DNA of 43,809 bases from Pseudomonadota bacterium (GTDB lineage: Bacteria > Myxococcota_A > UBA9160 > JADFDR01): assembly GCA_003353845.1 (NCBI GenBank), contig PIVT01000029.1:1-43809 (forward strand). The letters are read 5' to 3'. Below, in pieces: positions 1-9,126 of this stretch. Numbering within the stretch: the stretch's first letter is position 1; every line of letters starts with the position of its first letter. The notes beneath the pieces were generated by a model. The model made no database searches and was not told where the DNA came from. It worked only from the letters and a program-made list of their open reading frames with translations. The position numbers were made by a program, and so were the translations under genes.

Positions 1-92
1 CGTCCCGTTGCATTACTCTTTCGTTTTGCCGTCGTCCTTCTGCCGTCCTTCGCCTCATGGCTATTTCTGCCATCCTTAGTAGGTGTCTTCAT
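1..92 (-). CDS. Possible 5' end of a gene running off the window
   Basis: On the minus strand an ATG at 92-90 lies one base after the TAA stop (94-96) of the DUF1302 gene. It opens a frame that stays free of stops to the window edge (30 codons). The visible peptide is very polar and basic (MKTPTKDGRN...), which could be a long n-region before a signal sequence; the DUF1302 protein also has a long polar n-region. In related clusters a DUF1329 gene commonly follows DUF1302, so that is the natural guess, but nothing in these 30 residues identifies it. Chance openness over so short a stretch is possible. Confidence 0.3.
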   Translation of the reverse strand, partial: MKTPTKDGRNSHEAKDGRRTTAKRKSNATG

Positions 93-93
93 T

Positions 94-1962
94 TTAGAAT
101 GCATAGGAAAGACTCACCTGTACGAAGTCACGGTCATTACCACCATTCGCCTTTCCACCTTGGAAGGAGTTGGAATAGGTCAAAATCCCCTTCCAAGTAT
201 TTTGGTAATCAGCGGTGAGTTGAAGGGCAACCTTCTTGCGGTCCTCCGTGTAAGATGTACCTGCATCAGGTGTCGTGCCTTTTACATCTTGGATATAGGT
301 CACGGAGGGTGTCAGCGTGACGGCCGACCCAAAGGCACGAGCGTAGCTATTAGAAACTCTCACGGTGTAACCCCACGAATTTTCATCGGGCTTCCAAGGC
401 TTACCATTTTTGGTCACTATCGCAATCGCTGCCGGAGGGGCATAGGCGATGGAGTGGTCGAGATCGGGGTACTTCATATAACCAACCTCGGCCACGATGG
501 CCATGTCGTCTGAGCGAAGAAAATTATTCACTGGCCCCAACACAGGCGTCGCAGGCCCAACGACATACACACCATTGAGAATTGTCATCACACGCTTTTC
601 GCGCACAGCACCTCTGGCGCTGGCGGGTTGGGAGGCAGCCCAAGAAGGCACCGCGCTTCCAAAGGCGGAAGTAATCGGCGTGGGTTGATTGTCCCGGTAG
701 CTCGCCTCACCTGAAAGGGCGACACCTCCCAGGACGGTACTAAAGCTCACACCTGCCAGATCTATATCTTCCAAGTACTCGACGTAGTATCCAGCTGAAC
801 CTGAAAAGAATGCAGGAGGGAGAATCTGTCCACCCAAGCCATCCCCTCGAAAGCTCACCGTTGGGGCTTTGTCGTGGAAGCGCATATAAAAAGCGGCAAA
901 CTCCGTCTCAATACTGCTTGCGTAGTAGCGCAGTGAGGCACCCCACTGCCCCTGGCTCTTGGCCTCATCGTCACTCAATCGCCTGATACCACCCGGGGAC
1001 GCTTGGTCGATAATCACCGTCAAACCATAAAAGTCAACAAGTGTATCCCTATCGACTAGGCCCGATCCGGGATCCACACCGATAAACTGACCTTCCGCGC
1101 CCCGCGACACCAAGTCACTGGTGGAATAGAAGGTACCTACGGGGTCAGCTTCAGTTCGATTCCAGTCGAACTGGTAGTAACCGTCAAAGGTCAAATCACC
1201 GGCCAGAACACCGGACAAGCGCATGATGGGAGCGGGGATCAAACCCTCTTTCAATTCGGAACCGGCTACGCGCAATTTGGTGACATCCAAGGCATTCGTG
1301 GCCTTGATACCGCCCTGCGTGTAGTACTCCTCGCCCCAATTGATCACCTGGTTCCCGATGCGCAGATCCCAAGGATTCTCGCCAATGTCAAAGTTCGTAT
1401 ACCCGTAAAGATCGAGGATGCGGAAGCCACGACCCACTGTGCCGCCTTCCCATGGATTGTCTGTGCGGTACCGCGCATCATTGGAGAGATCCGTGCGCTG
1501 GGGAGGGAACTGATGCCCGAGATCATTGTCTTGCACGATGTCGTAGAAATAAGTGACTCGACCGAAGGCACCAAAGTTTCGCCAATCGAATTGAGCTTCG
1601 TGCACCACGCTGGCTTGAATCGAGTAGACATCCTTTTTATCCACATTGAGATTGCCATCGTCGGAATTCAGCAGGCGCCCGTTGAGAGTCCCGTTAATAA
1701 TGGGATCTGGTACGGTATTGCAACCACCATTACTTGAACTGATTTGATTGCAATCTCTGCCGGACACACGCATGGAGCCGGAAAGAGTCACTGTCGAATC
1801 AAAGGCAAACGTCCACTCCTTGGCTTCTTCTGTCTTGAACCCTTCTGCGCTAACGTTAGCGCCCACTACACTCAGAACCATTAGAATTACTGCAACACCC
1901 AGCAACGAGGCCCAACCTGTTCGTTGATCGGTTTTCGTCTCGGCGAGATCTTTCCAATTCAT
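94..1962 (-). CDS. DUF1302 family outer-membrane protein
   Basis: Predicted outer-membrane beta-barrel of the DUF1302 family (622 residues from the chosen start). The N-terminus has a hydrophobic signal segment at about residues 17-40 ending near NVSAEG. The body alternates aromatic and polar residues as in barrel strands and ends in SLSYAF, with the terminal Phe typical of BAM-dependent outer-membrane proteins. The start at 1962 is preferred over 1974 because GGAGG sits five bases before it. DUF1302 genes commonly occur with DUF1329, MMPL/RND transporter and YCF48-like genes, and the last two lie divergently upstream here. The family is suspected in export or uptake of hydrophobic molecules; the substrate is unknown. 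The family call is firm, the transport role is inference. Confidence 0.85.
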   Translation of the reverse strand: MNWKDLAETKTDQRTGWASLLGVAVILMVLSVVGANVSAEGFKTEEAKEWTFAFDSTVTLSGSMRVSGRDCNQISSSNGGCNTVPDPIINGTLNGRLLNSDDGNLNVDKKDVYSIQASVVHEAQFDWRNFGAFGRVTYFYDIVQDNDLGHQFPPQRTDLSNDARYRTDNPWEGGTVGRGFRILDLYGYTNFDIGENPWDLRIGNQVINWGEEYYTQGGIKATNALDVTKLRVAGSELKEGLIPAPIMRLSGVLAGDLTFDGYYQFDWNRTEADPVGTFYSTSDLVSRGAEGQFIGVDPGSGLVDRDTLVDFYGLTVIIDQASPGGIRRLSDDEAKSQGQWGASLRYYASSIETEFAAFYMRFHDKAPTVSFRGDGLGGQILPPAFFSGSAGYYVEYLEDIDLAGVSFSTVLGGVALSGEASYRDNQPTPITSAFGSAVPSWAASQPASARGAVREKRVMTILNGVYVVGPATPVLGPVNNFLRSDDMAIVAEVGYMKYPDLDHSIAYAPPAAIAIVTKNGKPWKPDENSWGYTVRVSNSYARAFGSAVTLTPSVTYIQDVKGTTPDAGTSYTEDRKKVALQLTADYQNTWKGILTYSNSFQGGKANGGNDRDFVQVSLSYAF

Positions 1963-2356
1963 CTCATCCTCCATGCCTTGTCCCTGGCGAAATTTTTACG
2001 ACTCAATTTTGTTTCGGCGATAACCCTCATCACCTGGGGGACCCAGCACCCGCACAGCCCCCGTTCTATCCCTACACACTCTCTTCATGAAACCTGATAG
2101 TATAATGATGCTCTGTTAAAATCATTAATTTTGTGTAAAGCGACACTTTGACACTTCATTTACTTTGTTCAATTTGACACACTATGCAACTCAGGGGTAG
2201 AACAAGATCTACTTTTAAATACGCCAACAGTCTCTAGGGGTTTCACCGAGGGTCTTCACTAAGGTGTTTTACTATTCAGTGACAAATTAATCTGTCACGC
2301 AACCGAGGGGTAACCTGTCTCAACAGGGCGAGGTTTATTCAACAAGGATCGATTCA
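1963..2356. other. Divergent intergenic region between DUF1302 and MMPL genes
   Basis: AT-rich control region of about 390 bases serving both envelope genes. It contains a 20-base near-perfect palindrome at 2279-2298, two direct copies of TTTGACAC (2147-2154 and 2173-2180, 26 bases apart), and a TATAAT at 2101-2106 that lacks a convincing -35 on the plus strand. No open reading frame of interest is present. Confidence 0.5.
2279..2298. promoter_or_regulatory. Palindromic operator candidate upstream of the MMPL gene
   Basis: Arms GTGACA and TGTCAC flank a central ATTAAT that is itself palindromic; only one base pair of the 20-base site is mismatched. It lies 58 bases before the MMPL start codon. 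Size and symmetry fit a dimeric repressor of TetR type, but the regulator is not in the window. Confidence 0.45.
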
Positions 2357-4720
2357 ATGATCGCTACTTTAGAAAGCTTTGTCTTTCGATTCCGGCTAGC
2401 CATCCTCTTATTTCTAGCAGCACTAACATTGGTTATGGGGTACTACGCAAGTAACCTGCGCATGGATGCTGGCTTTGCCAAGCAACTGCCCAAAGGTCAC
2501 GAGTACATCGAGACCTTCTTCGAATACCAAGACCAACTTTTCGGTGCCAATCGCGTCATGATTGCCTTGCGGGCGCGCGACGGAGAGATCTGGACTACAA
2601 GGGGATTGAAAAAGCTTTATGAAGCCACGGATGCGATTTCCTTCCTGCCTGGAATCGACCGACGCACCGTCACTTCACTCTGGACGCCCAATACCTTCTA
2701 TATAGAGATCGTCGAAGACGGCATGCGCAAGGAAGACCTCATTGGGGGCGATGTCACCCCTGAAAACATCACCCTCGACAATGTTGAAGATACTCGGCTC
2801 CGGGTCGTGCGCGGTGGCTATATCGGCCGGTTGGTATCGCGTGACCATACCACCGCCATGATCACAGCCGATATTCTCGATGTCGATCCAGTCACCCAAG
2901 AAAAATTGGACTACTTGGAACTAGCAACACGCCTGGAAACGGAGATTCGCGGGACGCTTGTTGATGACGAGTTTGATGTACATATTCTAGGCTTCGTGAA
3001 ACAAATGGGGGACATTGCCGACGGGGCCAGGAGCGCCATTAAGTTTTTTGCTCTGGCTTTCCTACTCACAGCGCTGTCCGTCTACCTTTATTCACGCTCT
3101 TGGATTCTCACCTTCCTGGCCCTGTTCTGCTCCCTTACCTCGGTGGTTTGGCAATTTGCCGTTATCGACCTGCTCGGCTTCGGACTCGACCCCTTGGCCA
3201 TTCTCGTCCCCTTCCTCGTCTTCGCCATCGGTGTCTCCCACGGCGTTCAACAAATCAATCTGATTTCCAAACGAGTTCGTGCGGGTAGCACGGGGATGGA
3301 AGCGTCAAGAGCAAGCTTTCGAGAGCTTCTTATTCCTGGCTCCATGGCGCTCATCACGGACCTCATCGGCTTTGGCACCCTGGTCATCATCCCGATTCCC
3401 ATGATTCAAGAACTGGCCATCACGGCAACCATCGGCGTGGCCTTCAAGATCATCACCAACCTACTGATGTTGCCGCTGCTTGCCTCCTATTTTAGTTTCG
3501 ACGAAAAATTCGTCGCGCGTGTGAACACCACACAGAAGAATCGAATCCGGCTGATGGTGTTCTTCGGACGCATCGCAAAACCTCGCAATGCCATCCGAAG
3601 TGTAGTGGTCTTCTCCTTGCTATTCGCCATCGGTTCCTGGCAGAGCCAGGGCCGACATGTGGGAGATCTCCACGCGGGTACGCCTGAACTCGAACCCAAC
3701 TCTCGCTACAACGAGGACGCCAAGCTCATCGTTAGCAAATTCGATATCGGTCTGGATTTGCTCACCGTCATCATCGAGACACCAGCCGAGAGCTGTATCG
3801 ACTACAAGGTCATGGACTACCTCGACCGTTTCAGTTGGCACATGAGCAATGTGCCGGGTGTGCTCTCGGTGGTTTCCTCACCTGTGGTAGCCAAGCAAAT
3901 TTCCTCCGCCTGGAATGAAGGCAGTCTCAAGTGGAATGCCATGCCTCGCAACCGTTTTTCTTTAGTCCAAGCGACCAATCAAATCCCACCCACCACAGGA
4001 ATTCTCAACGGCGATTGCACACTCATGCCCGCCATGGTGTTTACGGCGGACCACAAGGCCGAAACCATTAAGCGAGTCATCGGTGCCGTGGAAGATTTCC
4101 GACACTCCGATCCCATGGAAGGTGTGCAAATCCGACTCGCCAGCGGAAACATCGGCGTACAAGGCGCAACCAACGAAGTGCTTGAAAAATCTGAGCTGCC
4201 CATGCTGCTCTATGTCTACGCCACCATCATCCTGCTGGTGATCATCACCTATCGCGATTGGCGCGCAACCATTTGCTGCTGCCTACCCCTCACCTTGGCC
4301 ACCGTGTTGGGCTACTGGTTTATGAAGGAACTCGAAATCGGCTTAAAGGTGGCAACCCTTCCCGTCATGGTCCTCGCCGTCGGCATCGGAGTGGATTACG
4401 CCTTCTATATATACAACCGACTGCAGATTCATTTGAAAGAGGGACTGAGCATGACGGTGGCCTACCAGCAAGCACTACTTGAGACCGGGAATGCTGTGAT
4501 TTTCACTGCAATCACCCTGGCCGTCGGCGTGTCGACATGGGCCTTGTCCCCCCTAAAGTTCCAAGCGGACATGGGGATCCTTCTCACGTTTATGTTCCTC
4601 ATCAATATGGTCATGGCTGTTACCGCCCTGCCCTCCTTAGCCGTGGTCCTCGACATGGTCGCACCGAGGCGGCGACCCGACCCACCGCCCCATGCCGATG
4701 ACGAAGGGGGCGCATCATGA
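2357..4720 (+). CDS. MMPL/RND superfamily transporter
   Basis: Inner-membrane RND-type permease of the MMPL family, 787 residues. Hydrophobicity shows the family layout: one N-terminal helix (about 12-29), a periplasmic loop (about 30-220), a block of five helices (about 225-390), a second helix (about 412-430) with a second periplasmic loop, and a last block of helices (about 620-770). The motif GIGVDYAFYIYNR in the second block is typical of MMPL proteins. The start has AAGGAT eight bases upstream. The stop overlaps the YCF48-like start by four bases (ATGA), so the two are translationally coupled. Together with the divergent DUF1302 barrel this looks like a lipid, sterol or hydrophobic-compound export or uptake set; the substrate is not evident. 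Confidence 0.88.
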   Translation: MIATLESFVFRFRLAILLFLAALTLVMGYYASNLRMDAGFAKQLPKGHEYIETFFEYQDQLFGANRVMIALRARDGEIWTTRGLKKLYEATDAISFLPGIDRRTVTSLWTPNTFYIEIVEDGMRKEDLIGGDVTPENITLDNVEDTRLRVVRGGYIGRLVSRDHTTAMITADILDVDPVTQEKLDYLELATRLETEIRGTLVDDEFDVHILGFVKQMGDIADGARSAIKFFALAFLLTALSVYLYSRSWILTFLALFCSLTSVVWQFAVIDLLGFGLDPLAILVPFLVFAIGVSHGVQQINLISKRVRAGSTGMEASRASFRELLIPGSMALITDLIGFGTLVIIPIPMIQELAITATIGVAFKIITNLLMLPLLASYFSFDEKFVARVNTTQKNRIRLMVFFGRIAKPRNAIRSVVVFSLLFAIGSWQSQGRHVGDLHAGTPELEPNSRYNEDAKLIVSKFDIGLDLLTVIIETPAESCIDYKVMDYLDRFSWHMSNVPGVLSVVSSPVVAKQISSAWNEGSLKWNAMPRNRFSLVQATNQIPPTTGILNGDCTLMPAMVFTADHKAETIKRVIGAVEDFRHSDPMEGVQIRLASGNIGVQGATNEVLEKSELPMLLYVYATIILLVIITYRDWRATICCCLPLTLATVLGYWFMKELEIGLKVATLPVMVLAVGIGVDYAFYIYNRLQIHLKEGLSMTVAYQQALLETGNAVIFTAITLAVGVSTWALSPLKFQADMGILLTFMFLINMVMAVTALPSLAVVLDMVAPRRRPDPPPHADDEGGAS

Positions 4721-5718
4721 AGCGCATCCATCGACTCTCAAGAATCCAGATTCTCAGCACAGCACTATTGGCACTGTGGGTCCTTAGTGCAGCTGGCACC
4801 AATGCCGCAGCAGCGGATGAAATGGATTACGCAACACCTTCGGCCTTAGCGGCAAAGTCACTGCTACTAGACGCCACGCGAGCCGGTGACCGCCTTGTCG
4901 CGGTCGGACATTGGGGACATATCATCCTCTCCGACGACAATGGAGAAACCTGGCGTCAGGCCAAAAAAGTGCCCACAAGAAAAGATCTAACCTCCGTCTC
5001 CTTTGTCGACGCACAAAAGGGCTGGGCCACGGGACACGACCAGGTGATCCTTCACACCAGCGACGGCGGTGAAAACTGGGAACTCCAGTACAAAAACATT
5101 GAAGCCGAAGTGCCACTGCTGTCCATCTGGTTTCAAAACGCGCAACACGGCATTGCCTGCGGTGCCTTTGGCACCATTGTCGAAACCCAGAATGGCGGTC
5201 AAAGCTGGAAAAGTCGGGGCGTTGACGACACCGGGGATGAGGTGCATCTCAACGGTATTTTCCCCGGCCCGGACGGAACGATCTTCATCGGTGCCGAAAT
5301 GGGGGTGGCTTACCGATCCTCCGACCAAGGAACCAGTTGGACCCGACTCGATCCTCCCTACGAAGGTTCCTTTTGGGGCGGCCTCACACAAAACGATGGA
5401 GCCATTTTGCTATTTGGGATGCGTGGACATATTTTCCGTAGCACTGACCTCGGGGAGTCTTGGATTGAAATCGAAACCTCCAGCGACGACAACCAATCCC
5501 TTTCTGGGGGCATGCAGCTAAGAAACGGCAATCTTGTCTTGGGCGGCATGGGTGGATCCGTTGTCTTTGGCAACGAAAGCAGCGATGAACTTGAAGCGAT
5601 GAACTTGGAACATCGGCGCGGCATCAGCGCCGTAGCCCAAGCTTCCGATGGCACCGTCTTCTTGTTTGGGCATTTCGGCGTCCAAAAGGCCCCTGCCGAG
5701 GTCAATAGAGCACGCTAG
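4717..5718 (+). CDS. YCF48-related beta-propeller protein (periplasmic)
   Basis: 333 residues with an N-terminal signal peptide (hydrophobic run about 9-30, cleavage after an Ala-rich stretch near residue 33). The mature part repeats blades of the type GETWR, GENWE, GQSWK, GTSWT and GESWI at about 45-50 residue spacing, the BNR/Asp-box-like signature of YCF48/Hcf136-type propellers. In photosystem II this fold is an assembly factor, but in heterotrophs it travels with MMPL and DUF1302 genes and probably acts as a periplasmic partner of the transporter. It overlaps the MMPL gene by four bases. The family assignment is clear; the molecular role is inferred from context. Confidence 0.85.
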   Translation: MKRIHRLSRIQILSTALLALWVLSAAGTNAAAADEMDYATPSALAAKSLLLDATRAGDRLVAVGHWGHIILSDDNGETWRQAKKVPTRKDLTSVSFVDAQKGWATGHDQVILHTSDGGENWELQYKNIEAEVPLLSIWFQNAQHGIACGAFGTIVETQNGGQSWKSRGVDDTGDEVHLNGIFPGPDGTIFIGAEMGVAYRSSDQGTSWTRLDPPYEGSFWGGLTQNDGAILLFGMRGHIFRSTDLGESWIEIETSSDDNQSLSGGMQLRNGNLVLGGMGGSVVFGNESSDELEAMNLEHRRGISAVAQASDGTVFLFGHFGVQKAPAEVNRAR

Positions 5719-5780
5719 AAACCAGCTTAGCCTCCTTTGATCCACCCCTTCACCCCAGCCCAGGCACATAGGCTGCGGAG

Positions 5781-5811
5781 TTGCCTTACAAACACTGATC
5801 GTTTTTATAAT
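5781..5811 (+). promoter_or_regulatory. Possible promoter for nfeD-paraslipin
   Basis: A consensus TATAAT at 5806-5811 is preceded by TTGCCT at 5781-5786 with a long 19-base spacer. It lies about 95 bases before the NfeD start. The -10 is perfect but the spacer is suboptimal. Confidence 0.35.
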
Positions 5812-5905
5812 GGATTCCTGAGTCAAAATGCGGGACTCTGTCTTCAGTTTTCAAATTGTCCGTGTTGACTTGCTCGCCAAGTCGATGCAAAGGAAAGGAA
5901 TGAAG

Positions 5906-6346
5906 ATGCTCTGGTGGCAGTGGATCATACTCGGTGTCATTTTGCTCGGTTCAGAGATAATTGTAGATGCGCAGTTCTACTTGGTCTTTATCGGAGCCGC
6001 AGCCGTCGCGGTCGGACTGGTCGGGCTCGCGCCCTTAACCATTCCCGGGTGGGGCCAGTGGTTATTGTTCTCCGTAATCGCCATTGCTGGAATGACGAGT
6101 TTCCGCAGTTATTTTCACACAAAAATCAGGGGCAATTTGCCCGACATGGATGCGGGACTCGATGGCGAACAAGTCACGGTGTTGGAGTTGATTGGCCCCG
6201 GTGAACAAGGATCCGTCGAATCCCGAGGGACTCGGTGGGTGGCCAAGAATGTGGGGGAGACCCCCCTGGAAGCCAATAGCCGTGCTCGTGTCGAAAGCTC
6301 TGTCGGCGTCACGCTTAACGTGATCGCCCAAAACAAAAACTCATAG
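5906..6346 (+). CDS. NfeD-like membrane protein
   Basis: Short NfeD family protein, 146 residues. Two or three transmembrane helices occupy about residues 4-70 (WWQWIILGVILLGSEIIVDA, then FIGAAAVAVGLVGLA and WLLFSVIAIAG). They are followed by a soluble OB-fold-like domain (about 85-143) with the usual GEQVTVLELIGPGEQGSV. The start at 5906 is chosen because AGGAAAGGA ends six bases before it; an upstream in-frame ATG at 5828 lacks this. It is followed after 61 bases by the paraslipin gene, the standard NfeD/SPFH pairing in membrane-quality and lipid-microdomain complexes. Confidence 0.85.
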   Translation: MLWWQWIILGVILLGSEIIVDAQFYLVFIGAAAVAVGLVGLAPLTIPGWGQWLLFSVIAIAGMTSFRSYFHTKIRGNLPDMDAGLDGEQVTVLELIGPGEQGSVESRGTRWVAKNVGETPLEANSRARVESSVGVTLNVIAQNKNS

Positions 6347-6407
6347 ACCAGCGGCCTGGAACCCACGCGGGTTCAGACCGTCAACCCTTGAGCGAAAGGA
6401 ACCCTAC

Positions 6408-7343
6408 ATGGATAATCTTGCATTTTATGTTTCACTCGCAGTAGCGGCTTTAGTCGTCCTCATAATCGCAAAAACTGGAGTTATCGTTCCGCAACAAAGC
6501 GCTTTTGTTGTGGAGTTCTTGGGGAAATACAGCCGCACTCTCAATGCTGGCTTTCACATCCTAATACCTTTCATTGAACGGCCTTCTTATCGCCACTCTC
6601 TAAAAGAGCATGCGGTCGATATCGCCGAGCAGGTCTGTATTACACGCGACAATGTTCAAGTGGGTGTCGACGGGGTGATCTACATGCAGGTGCTCGACCC
6701 CAAGCTCGCTTCCTACGGAATCGGAGATTTCAGTTTCGCCATCTCTCAGCTGGCACAAACAACCCTGCGTAGTGAAATCGGAAAGATCGATCTCGACCGA
6801 ACATTTTTGGAACGAGCCACTATTAATCAAAACGTCGTCGAAGAACTCGACAAAGCCTCGGACTCCTGGGGAGTCAAGGTATTGCGCTACGAGATCAAGA
6901 ACATTCGTCCGCCCGCAGATGTGTTGGCCGCGATGGAAAAGCAAATGCGTGCCGAGCGAGAAAAGCGCGCTGTGATTCTCAATTCCGAGGGTGTGCGCGA
7001 CGCCAGGGTCAACGAAGCCGAGGGTGAAAAACAACAGGTGATCAAGCAATCCGAGGCGGACCGACAAAAGCAAATCAACGAAGCGGAAGGTCAAGCTCAA
7101 GCTATTCTGGCCATTGCAACAGCAACAGCAGAGGGCTTGCGCCAGGTCGGTTTGGCGCTGAATGGAGAGGGCGGCAATGATGCCATGCGCTTGCGCGTTG
7201 CCGAGCAATACATCCAGCAGTTCGGCAACCTGGCCAGGGAAGGCAATACCCTGGTGGTGCCCGCGGACCTGAGCGATATCTCCTCCATGATCGCGCTGGC
7301 CACCAAGGTCGCGAGCACGACGGGCGAAAATAAAGCAGTGTAA
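6408..7343 (+). CDS. qmcA: SPFH/Band 7 paraslipin (QmcA-like)
   Basis: 311 residues with one N-terminal membrane helix (about 6-25), an SPFH/Band 7 domain (about 26-180, with PQQSAFVVEFLGKYSRTLNAGFH), and a long charged coiled coil rich in E, A, K and Q (about 180-245). This is the architecture of stomatin-like paraslipins such as E. coli QmcA. Such proteins form large oligomeric rings at the inner membrane and partner NfeD proteins, as the adjacent gene supports. The start has a GAAAGGA Shine-Dalgarno sequence nearby. The family is firm; the symbol is by similarity to the E. coli pair. Confidence 0.88.
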   Translation: MDNLAFYVSLAVAALVVLIIAKTGVIVPQQSAFVVEFLGKYSRTLNAGFHILIPFIERPSYRHSLKEHAVDIAEQVCITRDNVQVGVDGVIYMQVLDPKLASYGIGDFSFAISQLAQTTLRSEIGKIDLDRTFLERATINQNVVEELDKASDSWGVKVLRYEIKNIRPPADVLAAMEKQMRAEREKRAVILNSEGVRDARVNEAEGEKQQVIKQSEADRQKQINEAEGQAQAILAIATATAEGLRQVGLALNGEGGNDAMRLRVAEQYIQQFGNLAREGNTLVVPADLSDISSMIALATKVASTTGENKAV

Positions 7344-7360
7344 TTTTTGCCCAAGGATTC

Positions 7361-7387
7361 GATCCCCTCGGTATCACCGAGGGGATC
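7361..7387. terminator. Perfect 12-bp hairpin after paraslipin
   Basis: GATCCCCTCGGT and its exact reverse complement flank a three-base loop, starting 17 bases after the paraslipin stop. The stem is strong, but no T-tract follows; instead the sequence runs into further copies of the same unit. It probably acts as a terminator or mRNA 3'-end protector. Confidence 0.5.
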
Positions 7388-7426
7388 TCGGTATCACCGA
7401 GGGGCTCTCGATCCTCCCGAGGGGCT
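7367..7426. repeat. Three tandem 20-base hairpin-forming units
   Basis: Three consecutive 20-base units begin at 7367, 7387 and 7407. The first two share CTCGGTATCACCGAGGGG exactly; the third is diverged but keeps CTCG at the start and CCGAGGGGCT at the end. Each unit carries inverted CTCGG/CCGAG arms and can fold on its own. They lie between the paraslipin and the acyl-CoA ligase genes. Confidence 0.75.
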
Positions 7427-7549
7427 TAGCCCTACCCCCTCTGACATCTCAAGCATGGTTTTCAGCCAATTTCTCGTCTAATGTACCCGTCCCGCCCGTC
7501 ATCGACGCGGAACTCGGAACACTACTTTCGGTTGCCAGGAGAATCAGCC

Positions 7550-9121
7550 ATGTCATCCAGTCCCCTCTATCACCAGACCCTCTTAGGCCAAATGATTGTC
7601 GACGGCCTCAATAGCTATAACGACCGCCCCTGCCTGTACCTGGGCGACACGGTCGCCAGCTACAGCGACGTGCGTGCACGCACCAGCCAGTTTGTTCAGG
7701 TCTTCAAATCCAAGGGGATTGGGATTGGCTCCTCGGTAGCCGTTCTCTCTGCCAACCGACCCGAAGTGCTCTACAACATGGCGGCCATGATGATCAGTGG
7801 GACCTGCGGTACGCCGCTTCACCCCTTGGGCTCCTTGGAAGATCACGCCTACGTCTGCAACGACGCCAAGATCGAAACCCTGGTCTACGACCCTGTGATC
7901 TTCGGCCCACGCGCCCTGGAACTCAAAGAACGCGTCCCCTCCATCAAGAACCTCCTGGCTTTTGCCCCTCACGAAGGCGCTGAGGATTACGGTGCGCTGG
8001 CGGACCAATTCAAAGAAGAACCACTGGTTGCTGCGGAACTCGACCCCGAAGACATTACGGCCCTCGTCTACACAGGCGGCACCACAGGCAAACCCAAGGG
8101 TGTGGCCGCTCCCGCGCGCGCTGCCGCCACCATGACCATGATTCAAATGGCCGAGTGGGAATTTCCGGATGAGATTCGTATGCTCGTGGCGACACCTTTA
8201 TCCCACGCAGCAGCGGCTGTATTTGTTCCCACCATGTTGAAGGGTGGCGCACTCTACGCCATGGCGGGATTCTCACCCGATGAATTCTTCGGCATGATTG
8301 AAAAACACAAGATCACCACCACCTTCCTGGTGCCCATCATGATCTATATACTGCTCGACTCCCCCGCTGCTAAAACAGCCGACATCTCCAGCTTGGAGAC
8401 CTTGATTTACGGCGCCTCGGCCATGAGCCCCGCGCGCTTGGAAGAAGGCATCAAGAAATGGGGACAGATCTTCTTCCAGTGTTACGGACAATCGGAAGCG
8501 CCCATGGTCTTGTCTCACTTAAAGAAGGCCGATCACGACTTGTCAAAGCCTGAACGCCTGGCTTCCTGCGGACGCCCCTCACCCTGGGCACGCATCACAC
8601 TGCTGGATGACGACAATAATGAAGTGCCCGAGGGAGAGTCCGGCGAGATCTGCATTCGCGGGCCGCTGGTCATGAAGGAATATCACAACATGCCCGAGCA
8701 AACAGAAGAAGTATTTGCTGGGGGTTGGTTACACACAGGCGACGTCGGGCGCTTCGACGACGACGGCTTCCTATATATCGTTGATCGCAAGAAAGACATG
8801 ATCATCACGGGTGGTTTCAATGTGTTCCCCCGCGAAATAGAAGACGTCATCGCCACGCACCCCTCTGTAGCTCAGGTGGCTGTCATCGGCGTGCCCGACG
8901 AGAGTTGGGGCGAGGCCGTGAAAGCCGTCGTTGTCGCACGTCCCGGTGAGACCATTGACGTCGAGGCCATCAAAGCCCTCGTCAAAGAGGCCAAAGGTTC
9001 CGTGCAAGCTCCTAAGTCGGTGGACATTGTCGATGCCATTCCTTGCTCCGCCTTGGGCAAACCGGACAAGAAGGTACTGCGCCAGCAGTTCTGGGGAGAC
9101 AAGGGACGCGGGGTAAACTAG
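7550..9121 (+). CDS. Acyl-CoA synthetase (AMP-forming ligase)
   Basis: ANL-superfamily adenylate-forming enzyme, 523 residues, activating a carboxylic acid to its CoA thioester via an acyl-AMP. Visible motifs are the P-loop YTGGTTGKPKG (about 190), the motif CYGQSEAP (about 320), LHTGDVGRFDDDGF (about 405), the hinge and A8 motif DRKKDMIITGGFNVFPREIED (about 425-445), and a C-terminal catalytic Lys in ALGKPDKK (about 510). The start at 7550 is preceded by AGGAGA at a suitable distance; an in-frame ATG at 7481 has no such site. Substrate class cannot be read; long-chain fatty acids, sterol side-chain acids or aryl acids all fit. It ends five bases before the convergent DUF3604 gene. Confidence 0.9.
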   Translation: MSSSPLYHQTLLGQMIVDGLNSYNDRPCLYLGDTVASYSDVRARTSQFVQVFKSKGIGIGSSVAVLSANRPEVLYNMAAMMISGTCGTPLHPLGSLEDHAYVCNDAKIETLVYDPVIFGPRALELKERVPSIKNLLAFAPHEGAEDYGALADQFKEEPLVAAELDPEDITALVYTGGTTGKPKGVAAPARAAATMTMIQMAEWEFPDEIRMLVATPLSHAAAAVFVPTMLKGGALYAMAGFSPDEFFGMIEKHKITTTFLVPIMIYILLDSPAAKTADISSLETLIYGASAMSPARLEEGIKKWGQIFFQCYGQSEAPMVLSHLKKADHDLSKPERLASCGRPSPWARITLLDDDNNEVPEGESGEICIRGPLVMKEYHNMPEQTEEVFAGGWLHTGDVGRFDDDGFLYIVDRKKDMIITGGFNVFPREIEDVIATHPSVAQVAVIGVPDESWGEAVKAVVVARPGETIDVEAIKALVKEAKGSVQAPKSVDIVDAIPCSALGKPDKKVLRQQFWGDKGRGVN

Positions 9122-9126
9122 CCCCA

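Noticed and set aside
6600-7208. 202-codon minus-strand frame inside the paraslipin gene
   Set aside because: Cys- and Leu-rich mirror of the SPFH coiled-coil codons, with no supporting signal.
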